Shown here one piece after another: positions 44,844 to 52,747 of a stretch of 64,000 nucleotides of DNA (position 1 is its first letter; every line of letters starts with the position of its first letter). A program made the position numbers and the translations under genes. Source of the DNA: Burkholderiales bacterium. GTDB lineage: Bacteria > Pseudomonadota > Gammaproteobacteria > Burkholderiales > Burkholderiaceae_C. A model generated the notes under the pieces. That model ran no database searches. It had not been told where the DNA came from and was given only the letters and a program-made list of their open reading frames with translations. The DNA is taken from contig JACPOK010000037.1 in the NCBI GenBank assembly GCA_016191525.1, forward strand, positions 186,001-250,000. The letters are read 5' to 3'.

Positions 44844-45218
44844 ATGGTCCATCCCATCTTCTCGGTACTGATCAGTCGCCCGGAACTGGTGGTTGACCAC
44901 GTGGCCGGCTATGCCTCGCTGGTACACCAGGAGGCGTCAAGCATTGGCGCCCACGTCGCCCGGCGTGCCGTGGCCTGGGGCGTGGCCGTGCTGGCCTTCA
45001 CCATCTTCCTGGTGCTGGCCGGCGCGGCCGTGATGCTGGGCGTGATGTACGGCGAATTCCACTGGGTCCTGGTGGCGGTTCCCTGCATCGCCCTGGTGCT
45101 GAGCGCATTGGCCGTGGGGCTGGCGCGCCAGAGCGTGCCGGGCAAGGCCTTTGTCGAACTCAAGGCGCAGCTCGAGGCAGACGCGCAGGCGTTGCGCGCG
45201 GCGCGGGCCAAATCATGA
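44844..45218 (+). CDS. YqjE-like (holin-X superfamily) membrane protein
   Basis: This 124-residue protein has two membrane helices (WGVAVLAFTIFLVLAGAAVM and WVLVAVPCIALVLSALAVG) between charged ends, as in YqjE. Databases often label such proteins phage holins, but there is no phage context here. It lies 22 bp after the DUF883 gene and overlaps the next gene by 4 bp. Confidence 0.85.
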   Translation: MVHPIFSVLISRPELVVDHVAGYASLVHQEASSIGAHVARRAVAWGVAVLAFTIFLVLAGAAVMLGVMYGEFHWVLVAVPCIALVLSALAVGLARQSVPGKAFVELKAQLEADAQALRAARAKS

Positions 45219-45664
45219 GCGATGCCACCGACAAGCTGGCGCAAAGCCGCCTCGCCATCGTGGAATACCTGCAGCGGCGCGAGCGCCGCCATGACGGCCG
45301 CGTGGAAGAGCGCGATGGGCCGGCTGACGAAGCGGCCGAGGATGGAGGGGACGAGCCGCGCGACCGAGGCTGGTTTTCCACCCTCAAGCACGGCCTGAAA
45401 ACCTGGTGGCGCTACCACCCGGCGCACATGGCGCTGGAGGTGGCCACCCCGGTGCTGCAGACCTACGCCCGCGAGAAGCCGGTGCAGGTGCTGGGCGTCG
45501 CCGCCGCGGCCGGTGCCGCGCTGGTGCTGCTGCGGCCCTGGCGCCTGATTTCCGTCACCACGCTGCTGGTGGCCCTGGTCAAGTCGTCGCAGCTGTCCAG
45601 CGTGGTGCTCTCGGCCATGTCCGCCGCTGGCGGCTGGCAGGAAGAAGCCGGCCGAGAAAGATGA
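45215..45664 (+). CDS. YqjK-position protein, unknown function
   Basis: This 149-residue protein starts with a charged, glutamate/arginine-rich segment (LQRRERRHDGRVEERDGPAD). A middle WFSTLKHGLKTWWRYHPAH and two short hydrophobic stretches follow. Its ATG overlaps the YqjE-like stop. By position it corresponds to yqjK, although similarity is not obvious. Confidence 0.75.
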   Translation: MSDATDKLAQSRLAIVEYLQRRERRHDGRVEERDGPADEAAEDGGDEPRDRGWFSTLKHGLKTWWRYHPAHMALEVATPVLQTYAREKPVQVLGVAAAAGAALVLLRPWRLISVTTLLVALVKSSQLSSVVLSAMSAAGGWQEEAGRER

Positions 45665-45749
45665 ATGCAAGCTGGCCGGCGTGGTGCGGCCGACCAGCAA
45701 GCTTTTTTTGACAACCCGCACCGTTTCGAACCAACCTGAAGGAAAAACC

Positions 45750-46064
45750 ATGAAATACGCACGAGCACTCGCATTCGCCGCCCTGGCCGGCGCCACCATC
45801 CTGTCGACCGGCTGCGCCGTTGTGCGCGGCCAGGAAACGGCCGGCGCCTATGTTGACGACGCCGCCATCACCACCGCGGTGAAGGCCAAGTTCGTCGAGG
45901 ACAAGACCGTTGACGCCGGCGCCATCAAGGTGGAAACGCTCAACGGCACCGTCGCCCTGTCCGGCTTCGCCAAGTCCGGCGCCGAGAAGGCCCAGGCCGA
46001 ATACATCGCGCGCAACACCAAGGGCGTGCGCGAAGTCCGCAACAACCTGGCCGTGCGCCCCTAA
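45750..46064 (+). CDS. BON-domain lipoprotein
   Basis: This 104-residue lipoprotein has the lipobox STGC (Cys22) and one BON domain (DDAAITTAVKAKFVEDKTVD, then LNGTVALSGFAKS and VREVRNNLAV). BON domains bind phospholipid and occur in OsmY-like periplasmic stress proteins. It closes the stress run and is followed by a terminator. A second BON lipoprotein lies at 47306. Confidence 0.93.
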   Translation: MKYARALAFAALAGATILSTGCAVVRGQETAGAYVDDAAITTAVKAKFVEDKTVDAGAIKVETLNGTVALSGFAKSGAEKAQAEYIARNTKGVREVRNNLAVRP

Positions 46065-46102
46065 GCGCAACGGCGGGCGCCGCCCGCGGGCGGCGTGAAG
46101 GA

Positions 46103-46134
46103 AGGCAGGCGAGCGCAAGCGCGCCTGCCTTTTT
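46103..46134 (+). terminator. intrinsic terminator after the BON lipoprotein gene
   Basis: AGGCAGGCG and CGCCTGCCT form a perfect 9 bp stem around a 10-base loop, followed by TTTTT. Confidence 0.8.
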
Positions 46135-46158
46135 CATTTGCCGGCAGAACCCGACCCC

Positions 46159-47250
46159 ATGAGAATCTTCCACTGCGATAGTTGCGGCCACCCCGTCTTC
46201 TTCGAGAACGTGAGGTGCCTGCAGTGCGAAAGCGCGCTGGCCTTCCTGCCCGACCGCATGGCCATCTGCGCGGTCGAACCCGTGCCGGATGAGGATCAGG
46301 GCCTGTGGCGCCGAAAGAAGCGCGCAGGCCGCACGGCCGCGACGCGCCGCTACCGGCTGTGCGCCAACAGCAGCGCTTACCAGGCCTGCAATTTCGCGGT
46401 GCCCGCGGCCGATGCCAATCCCCTGTGTGTCTCCTGCAGGCAGACGCGCGTTCTGCCCGACCTGTCGGTGCCGCAGAACGAAGACCGCTGGCGCCGCATC
46501 GAGATTGCCAAGCGGCGCCTTTTCTACACGCTGGCACGCCTGCGCCTGGTCTCGCCGGCACCGCACGAGGACCAGGACGGGCCGGTGTTCGAGTTCCTGG
46601 CCGACCTGCCCGGCCGGCAGGTGATGACGGGCCACAGGCAGGGGCTGATCACCCTGAATGTTTCGGAGGCGGACGACGCCGAGCGCGTGCGCCGCCGTGT
46701 GGAATTGCACGAGCCCTACCGCACGCTGCTGGGCCACCTGCGGCATGAGTCGGGCCATTTCTACTGGGACCGCCTGATCCGCGATTCGGCCCACATCGAG
46801 GGCTTCCGCGCCATGTTCGGCGACGAGCGCGCCGACTACGGCCAGGCGCTGGCGGCGCACTACGCCGCGGGCGGCCTGCCTGCCGACTGGCAGGACACCC
46901 ATGTCAGCGCCTATGCCACCTCGCATCCGTGGGAAGACTGGGCGGAAACCTGGGCGCATTACCTTCACATGGTCGACCTGCTGGAGACGGCGGCCTCGTA
47001 CAACACCACGCTGGCGCTGCCCGGGGATGAGGACGACGTGGACGAGGTGACCAACCCGTTTGAAGGCGGCACGGTGGATTTCGCTTCGCTGGTCGGGCAA
47101 TGGGTGCCGCTGACGCTGCTGCTCAACAGCCTGAACAGGAGCCTGGGCCAGGAAGACGCCTACCCGTTCGCGCTGGCGCCGGCCGCGCTCGCCAAGCTGA
47201 ACTTCGTGCACGACGTGATCCAGGCTTCTTCCAGCACCACAGCGCCATGA
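46159..47250 (+). CDS. zinc-ribbon putative zinc-binding metallopeptidase (DUF2248 type)
   Basis: This 363-residue protein starts with a zinc ribbon (FHCDSCGHPVFFENVRCLQC) and has a second cysteine set (YRLCANSSAYQACN and CVSC). The peptidase-like domain has LGHLRHESGHFYWDRL (HExxH-like HESGH) and DWAETWAHYLHM, which may supply further ligands. This matches the putative zinc-binding metallopeptidase family of about 350 residues; substrate unknown. ATG 46159 begins directly at the ribbon. It ends at a bidirectional terminator. Confidence 0.88.
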   Translation: MRIFHCDSCGHPVFFENVRCLQCESALAFLPDRMAICAVEPVPDEDQGLWRRKKRAGRTAATRRYRLCANSSAYQACNFAVPAADANPLCVSCRQTRVLPDLSVPQNEDRWRRIEIAKRRLFYTLARLRLVSPAPHEDQDGPVFEFLADLPGRQVMTGHRQGLITLNVSEADDAERVRRRVELHEPYRTLLGHLRHESGHFYWDRLIRDSAHIEGFRAMFGDERADYGQALAAHYAAGGLPADWQDTHVSAYATSHPWEDWAETWAHYLHMVDLLETAASYNTTLALPGDEDDVDEVTNPFEGGTVDFASLVGQWVPLTLLLNSLNRSLGQEDAYPFALAPAALAKLNFVHDVIQASSSTTAP

Positions 47251-47251
47251 A

Positions 47252-47278
47252 AAAAGGCCGCCTGCAAGGCGGCCTTTT
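47252..47278. terminator. bidirectional terminator between convergent genes
   Basis: AAAAGGCCGCC and GGCGGCCTTTT form an 11 bp stem around TGCAA. It serves the metallopeptidase gene on the plus strand and the BON gene on the minus strand. Confidence 0.85.
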
Positions 47279-47305
47279 CGCCGTGGGTTGTGGGTTAACG
47301 CGGGA

Positions 47306-47767
47306 TCAGCCGCGCACGGCCAGCTGGTTGTTCACCGAGCTCACGCCCTTGATGTTCTTGGCGATCTCGGTGGCGCGATCCTTGGCGGCGGCGGTGGGCG
47401 CCGGGCCATTGAGCGTGACCACACCGTCCTTGGTGTCCACGTTGATCTTGATGGCGCTCAGGTCCGAGTCAGCGGCCAGGCCCGCGTTCACCTTGGCGGT
47501 GATGCCGGCGTCATCCAGCTTCTCGCCCAGCGTCGTGCCCCCACTGGCACCGGCCGTGCGGGTGGCATCGGCCGCGTTGTTCAGCGAGGTGTCCGTATTG
47601 GAAGAGCTCGGCGCATTGGCTGTCGTGGTAGCCGGCGTGGTGGCCGGGCTGGTGCTGGCCGTGGGCTCGTTCACCGTGCCGTCGGTGGTGCGGTTGCAGC
47701 CGCCGAGGGCAAGCAGGGCCGCCAGGGCGGAAACGGCAAGAAGGCTTTTCTGTTGAACGGGTTTCAT
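47306..47767 (-). CDS. BON-domain lipoprotein with Ser/Thr-rich linker
   Basis: This 153-residue protein has a lipobox LGGC, a Ser/Thr/Ala-rich linker (about residues 35-75) and one BON domain (GITAKVNAGLAADSDLSAIK, then GVVTLNGPAP). It is a periplasmic or outer-membrane stress-type protein. ATG 47767 is chosen because it starts the signal peptide. A TCCTACGG-type motif lies about 95 bp upstream. Confidence 0.93.
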   Translation of the reverse strand: MKPVQQKSLLAVSALAALLALGGCNRTTDGTVNEPTASTSPATTPATTTANAPSSSNTDTSLNNAADATRTAGASGGTTLGEKLDDAGITAKVNAGLAADSDLSAIKINVDTKDGVVTLNGPAPTAAAKDRATEIAKNIKGVSSVNNQLAVRG

Positions 47768-47856
47768 GGGATTCCTTTCGGGGGTTGGCAAAGTGGGATG
47801 GCGGGCAAGCAAGGCCCGCTGGCACTTTTCAATTTATCTGCACAGCCACGTGCCGG

Positions 47857-47870
47857 CCGTAGGACAACTC
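47857..47870 (-). promoter_or_regulatory. TCCTACGG-type 14-mer upstream of the BON lipoprotein gene
   Basis: On the minus strand GAGTTGTCCTACGG lies about 90-103 bp before ATG 47767. It is the third member of the motif set at 41404-41417 and 44052-44065. Confidence 0.45.
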
Positions 47871-47892
47871 TCGCGTTGCCAATCGAAACGTT

Positions 47893-50352
47893 TCAACCGG
47901 TATCCGCTTCCATGTCCCGCAGGATGCGGTCCAGCCGCGTAGACAGCTGTTCGGTGGTGAGTTTTTCGCGAAAGCGCTCCACCATAAGCGGCAGGCTCAT
48001 GGGGCTGGGGTGGCGCAGCTCAACGAAATCCATCGTCCGAGCGCCCAGCTTTTTCAGCGTGGCGCGCAGCCGCCCGATTTCCAGCTCCTGGCTCAGCACT
48101 TCCTTGTCCGCCTGCGTCAGCAGCAGGTTGCCGCTGTCGTACTTGCGGAACACCTCGAAAAAAAGGCCGCTGGATGCCTGCAGCTGCCTGGCGCTTTTGG
48201 GCTGCCCCGGATAGCCGCTGAACACCAGGCCCGCGACCCGGGCGATCTCGCGGAAACGCCGCTGCGCCAGCTCGGAGGAGTTGAGCGAAGCCAGCACGTC
48301 GCCCAGCAGGTCCGCGGTGGCGAACACGCGCTTGTCCAGCACGGGAGCGAGGTCGAACTCCTCGGCGCTAACCAGCTCGAACCCATAGTCGTTGACCGAC
48401 ATGCTGAAGGTATTGGGCCGCTCCTTCGCCAGCCGCCAGGCCAGCAGGCTGGCCAGCCCCAGGTGCACGTGGCGCCCGGCGAACGGGTAGACATACAGGT
48501 GATAGCCCTCGCGCGACCTGAAGGTTTCCACCAGCACCGTACCCGGCGTCGGTATACGCGAGAGCCGGGCCTGCGTCTCCAGCATGGGCCGCGCGGCCTG
48601 CAGCTCGGGCTCGAAAAAATCGCCCTGCGCCGCGCTCTGCATCATCTCCAGCACCGCGTCACCCATCTCGGTGGAAAGCGCCATCTTGCTGCCCTGCCAG
48701 GTGGGAACCGTGCCCTTGTTGCGTGTGGCCTTCTTCACATAAGCCGCCATGTCCTGCACCCGGATGAATTCCAGCAGCCGGCCGGCGAAGAAAAAGCAGT
48801 CGCCCTTGCGCAGGCGGGCGATGAAGCCTTCCTCGATGGTGCCGATGTTGCCACCGGTCATGTACTTCACCTGCATGGAGGCGTCGCTGACGATGGTGCC
48901 TATGCCCAGCTTGTGGCGCCGCGCAATCGCGCGGTCGCGCACGCGGTACACGCCGTCTTCGTCCAGCGTGATGCGGTGGTAGTCGGGATAGGCGTTCAGG
49001 CTCTCGCCGCCCCGCTCGCAGAACACCAGTGCCCAGTTGAATTCGGCGCGCGTGAGTTCACGGTACGACCAGGCAGTGCACACCTCCGCGAACATCTCGT
49101 CGGGCCGGAAGCCGCCGCCCAGCGCGATGGTCACCAGGTGCTGCACCAGCACGTCCAGCGGCTTGTCGGGCGCCTCGCGCCTTTCCACGCGGCCGGCGTA
49201 AGCGGCGCGGCGGGCGGCGGCGGCCTCGATGATTTCCATGGTGTGGGTCGGCACCAGCGTCAGGCGGCTGGCGCGGCCGGGCGCGTGGCCGCTGCGCCCG
49301 GCGCGCTGCATGATTCTCGCCACGCCCTTGGGCGAGCCGATCTGCAGCACCCGCTCCACGGGCAGGAAGTCCACGCCCAGGTCCAGCGACGAAGTGGCCA
49401 CAACCGCACGCAGCCTGCCCTCCTTCAGGCCCTGCTCCACCCATTCGCGCGTGGCCTTGTCCAGGGAGCCGTGGTGCAGCGCGATCTCGCCGGCCCATTC
49501 GGGTTTCGCCTCGAGCAGCAGCTGGTACCAGATCTCGGCCTGCGAGCGCACGTTGGTGAAAACCAGCGTGGTGCCCGAAGACCTTGCAATCTCATCCACC
49601 ACCGGCTGCTGCATGCGGGCACCCAGGTGGCCGGCCCAGGAATATTTTCCGGGATCGGGGGGGATCAGGGTGTCGATGACAAGCGTCTTGTCGATCTTTC
49701 CGCGCACCAGTTTGGGAGGCAAATCAGGCTGCAGCCCGCACAGGACCTGCGTAGCCTGCTCTAAATTTCCTAGCGTCGCCGACAAACCCCAGGTGACCAG
49801 GCCGGGGTTGAAACGCCGCAGCCGGGCCAGCGCCAGCTGCGCCTGCACGCCGCGCTTGCTGCCGATCAACTCGTGCCATTCATCGACCACCACGTATTCG
49901 ATGCCCTGCAGTTCGCTGCGCGCCTCGTCGCGCGTGAGCATCAGCGTCAGCGACTCCGGCGTGGTCACCAGCACGGTGGGAAAGCGACGGTCCTGCCGGG
50001 CGCGCTCGGCACTGGGCGTATCGCCCGTGCGCTGGCCGATGGTCCAGGCGGGCGCCAGCGCGCCCAACGGTTCGGTGAGTGCCTTGGTGGTATCGGAAGC
50101 CAGCGCCCGCATGGGCGTGAGCCACACCACGCGTAGCGGTTCCGCCGACTTGGCCGGTGGATGGCGCTCCAGCAACTGGGCCAGCATGCCCAGCCACACC
50201 GCGTAGGTTTTCCCCGAGCCGGTGGTGGCGTGCAGCATGCCGCTGCGGCCTTCGGCGATGGCTTGCCAGACCTCGCGCTGGAATTCAAAAGCATTCCAGC
50301 CGCGCCCGGCCAGCCAGGCTTGCACGGGCGGCAGTGAAGGTTTCGCGGGCAC
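47893..50352 (-). CDS. ligase-associated DEXH-box DNA helicase (Lhr-like)
   Basis: This 819-residue SF2 helicase has Walker A TTGSGKTYAVWLG, the box VVVDEWHEL (DEWH), SATLGN, and the motif VI region RIMQRAGRSGH. The rest is the Lhr-type C-terminal domain. It matches the helicase of the bacterial ligase-associated DNA repair cluster (helicase, ATP-dependent ligase, MBL-fold exonuclease, phosphoesterase). Ligase and exonuclease lie about 8 kb away at 58418-61149. It is divergent from the Bug receptor gene. Confidence 0.9.
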   Translation of the reverse strand: MPAKPSLPPVQAWLAGRGWNAFEFQREVWQAIAEGRSGMLHATTGSGKTYAVWLGMLAQLLERHPPAKSAEPLRVVWLTPMRALASDTTKALTEPLGALAPAWTIGQRTGDTPSAERARQDRRFPTVLVTTPESLTLMLTRDEARSELQGIEYVVVDEWHELIGSKRGVQAQLALARLRRFNPGLVTWGLSATLGNLEQATQVLCGLQPDLPPKLVRGKIDKTLVIDTLIPPDPGKYSWAGHLGARMQQPVVDEIARSSGTTLVFTNVRSQAEIWYQLLLEAKPEWAGEIALHHGSLDKATREWVEQGLKEGRLRAVVATSSLDLGVDFLPVERVLQIGSPKGVARIMQRAGRSGHAPGRASRLTLVPTHTMEIIEAAAARRAAYAGRVERREAPDKPLDVLVQHLVTIALGGGFRPDEMFAEVCTAWSYRELTRAEFNWALVFCERGGESLNAYPDYHRITLDEDGVYRVRDRAIARRHKLGIGTIVSDASMQVKYMTGGNIGTIEEGFIARLRKGDCFFFAGRLLEFIRVQDMAAYVKKATRNKGTVPTWQGSKMALSTEMGDAVLEMMQSAAQGDFFEPELQAARPMLETQARLSRIPTPGTVLVETFRSREGYHLYVYPFAGRHVHLGLASLLAWRLAKERPNTFSMSVNDYGFELVSAEEFDLAPVLDKRVFATADLLGDVLASLNSSELAQRRFREIARVAGLVFSGYPGQPKSARQLQASSGLFFEVFRKYDSGNLLLTQADKEVLSQELEIGRLRATLKKLGARTMDFVELRHPSPMSLPLMVERFREKLTTEQLSTRLDRILRDMEADTG

Positions 50353-50426
50353 AGGGTTTATGCGGGTGGGAACGGGGCGGGAAAACGATTGTGAGGGGTT
50401 TAGAGTCAGATGTGCAGGAGAGCTTC

Positions 50427-51416
50427 ATGACCCATCGTTTCAACACCCGCCGCGCCGCGCTTGGCGCACTGGGCGGCCTGGCCCTCGCCCCGCTGGCGCG
50501 GGCCCAATCCTTTTCCTCCAGACCCACGCGGGTGCTGATCGGCGTGCCGGCCGGCGGCACGCAGGATGTGCTTACCCGCGCCATCGCCGACGCGGTGCGG
50601 CCCACACTGGGCAACCTGATCATCGACAACCGCGGCGGCGCGGCAGGGCGCATCGCGGTGGAGGTGGTAAAGAACGCCGAGCCTGATGGCCACACCCTGC
50701 TGCTGGGCACGGCCGGCATGATGACGATGTTTCCCAATGCGTACAAAAGCCTGAGCTACGACCCCGTCCGGGATTTCGTTCCCATCATCAACGCGGCGAG
50801 CTTCGAGCTGGCGATGTGCATCCACAAGGACGTGCCGGCCGTCACCCTGCAGGAGTTCGTCGCCTGGGCCAGGACGCAGGGGCCCAGTGGCAGCAAGGTG
50901 AGTTTCGCCTCGTACGGCGCGGGCACGCCTTCGCACTTCCTGGGTGAAATGCTCAACCGCGCCACCGGCCTGCAGATGGTGCACATCCCCTACAAGGGAT
51001 CGACGCCAGCGCGGCAGGACGTGATGGGCGGCACCGTGCCCCTTTATTTCGATACGGTGGGCGGCGCGATCACCATGCTGCCTTCGGGCCGCATCAAGGT
51101 GCTGGCCACCAGCGGCGCGAAACGCTCGCCGCCCATGCCCGCCATCCCCACATTCGTCGAGCTCGGCTTCAAGGACGTCATCGCCGCCGCCTGGTTTTCC
51201 TACTACGCGCCGGCCAGGACGCCCAGGCCCGTCGTGGACCAGCTGCGCGCCGAGTTCGCCCGCGCCGTGAACTCGCGCGAGGTGCGCCAGCAACTGCTGG
51301 TCAACGGCATGTACCCCGTCGGGGACGGGCCCGATGCGCTGCTCAAGACGATGCGGGAAGACACCGAGCGCTGGGGAAAGATCATGCGTGCCACCAACTT
51401 CGTGGCGACCGACTGA
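50427..51416 (+). CDS. Bug-family tripartite tricarboxylate transporter receptor
   Basis: This 329-residue periplasmic receptor has a Tat-like signal (MTHRFNTRRAALGALGGLAL), the Bug motif IGVPAGGTQDVLTRAIADAV and the central HIPYKGSTPARQDVMGG. GGAG precedes the ATG. Its stop overlaps the sulfatase start as TGATG, so the two are coupled and a sulfate ester or its desulfated product is a possible ligand. No TctAB genes are adjacent. Confidence 0.92.
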   Translation: MTHRFNTRRAALGALGGLALAPLARAQSFSSRPTRVLIGVPAGGTQDVLTRAIADAVRPTLGNLIIDNRGGAAGRIAVEVVKNAEPDGHTLLLGTAGMMTMFPNAYKSLSYDPVRDFVPIINAASFELAMCIHKDVPAVTLQEFVAWARTQGPSGSKVSFASYGAGTPSHFLGEMLNRATGLQMVHIPYKGSTPARQDVMGGTVPLYFDTVGGAITMLPSGRIKVLATSGAKRSPPMPAIPTFVELGFKDVIAAAWFSYYAPARTPRPVVDQLRAEFARAVNSREVRQQLLVNGMYPVGDGPDALLKTMREDTERWGKIMRATNFVATD

Positions 51417-52732
51417 TGGACAAGCCCAACCTGATCTTCATCGTTGCCGACGACCTCGGCTATGCCGACCTGGGCTGCTACGGTGGCCGCGCCCCCGTAT
51501 CGCCGGTGCTGGACCGGCTGGCGGCCAACGGCATCCTGTTCACGCAGGGTTACTCCAATTCGCCGGTCTGCTCGCCCACTCGTTTCGCATTGATGACGGG
51601 CCGCTACCAGTACCGGCTGCGAGGCGCGGCCGAAGAGCCGATCAACAGCAAGAGCCGCGGCAGCACCACGCTGGGCATGCCGCCCGAACACCCGACCCTG
51701 CCCTCGCTGCTGAAGGCCGACGGCTACCGCACGGCGTTGATCGGCAAGTGGCACATGGGCTATCCGCCTTCGTTTTCGCCGCTGCGCTCGGGCTATGAGG
51801 AGTTCTTCGGCCCCATGTCGGGCGGCGTGGACTACTTCACCCACTGCGACTCGCGCGGCGCGCACGACCTGTGGTTCGGCGAGGAAGAACATCGGCAGGA
51901 CGGCTACCTCACCGACCTGATCTCGCAACGGGCCGTGGACTATGTGGACCGCATGGCCGAACAGAAGAAGGCAAACGACGCGCCCTTCTTCCTCAGCCTG
52001 CACTACACCGCGCCGCACTGGCCCTGGGAAACCCGCGACGACGAAGCGCTGGCCCAGGAGGTGAAGGACAACCTGTTCCACCTGCACGGCGGCAACATTC
52101 ACAGCTACCGCCGCATGATCCACCACATGGACGAGGGCATCGGGCAGCTGATGGCCGCGCTGGACAGGCACGGCATGGCGGACAACACGCTGGTGGTCTT
52201 TACCAGCGACAACGGCGGAGAGCGTTTCTCCGACAGCTGGCCGCTGGTGGGCGGCAAGATGGACCTGACCGAAGGCGGCATCCGCGTGCCCTGGATTGCG
52301 CACTGGCCGCGGCAGATCAAGACCGGCGGCACCAGCGTGCAGCAATGCATGACCATGGACTGGTCGGCCACCTTCCTGGCCGCCGCCAGCGTCGCCGCCA
52401 GCCCGGACTACCCGCTGGACGGAATTTCCCTGCTGCCGGTGCTGCGCGATGCGTCGCACAGCTTTCACCGTCCGCTGCACTGGCGCATGAACCACCGCGG
52501 CCAGCGTGCCCTGCGCGACGGCGACTGGAAGTACCTTCGGGTGGACGGCAACGACTACCTGTTCAACATTCCCGCGGACGAGCGCGAGCGTGCCAACCGC
52601 GCGCCGCGCGAGCCGCAGCGGCTGGAGCAGATGCGTGCCGGCTGGGAAGCGTGGAACGCCACCATGCCGCCGATACCGGACGATGCAACGGTGAGCCTGG
52701 GCTATTCCGCCAGGGACATGCCGCAGCGCTGA
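51416..52732 (+). CDS. sulfatase (formylglycine-dependent)
   Basis: This 438-residue protein is a type I sulfatase. Metal ligands lie in IVADDLGYAD; the formylglycine site is Cys52 in VCSPTRFALMTGRY (C-S-P-T-R). Further catalytic-region motifs are GKWHMGY and TSDNGG. There is no evident signal peptide, so it may be cytoplasmic. It needs a formylglycine-generating enzyme encoded elsewhere. It is coupled to the Bug receptor (TGATG) and followed 15 bp later by a SulP transporter. The substrate is not known. Confidence 0.92.
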   Translation: MDKPNLIFIVADDLGYADLGCYGGRAPVSPVLDRLAANGILFTQGYSNSPVCSPTRFALMTGRYQYRLRGAAEEPINSKSRGSTTLGMPPEHPTLPSLLKADGYRTALIGKWHMGYPPSFSPLRSGYEEFFGPMSGGVDYFTHCDSRGAHDLWFGEEEHRQDGYLTDLISQRAVDYVDRMAEQKKANDAPFFLSLHYTAPHWPWETRDDEALAQEVKDNLFHLHGGNIHSYRRMIHHMDEGIGQLMAALDRHGMADNTLVVFTSDNGGERFSDSWPLVGGKMDLTEGGIRVPWIAHWPRQIKTGGTSVQQCMTMDWSATFLAAASVAASPDYPLDGISLLPVLRDASHSFHRPLHWRMNHRGQRALRDGDWKYLRVDGNDYLFNIPADERERANRAPREPQRLEQMRAGWEAWNATMPPIPDDATVSLGYSARDMPQR

Positions 52733-52747
52733 AGTCAAGCCAACCGC

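Noticed and set aside
44844-45218. Phage holin and hence a prophage remnant
   Set aside because: The protein fits YqjE in a yqjDEK-like order. No lysis, integrase or structural phage genes are near.
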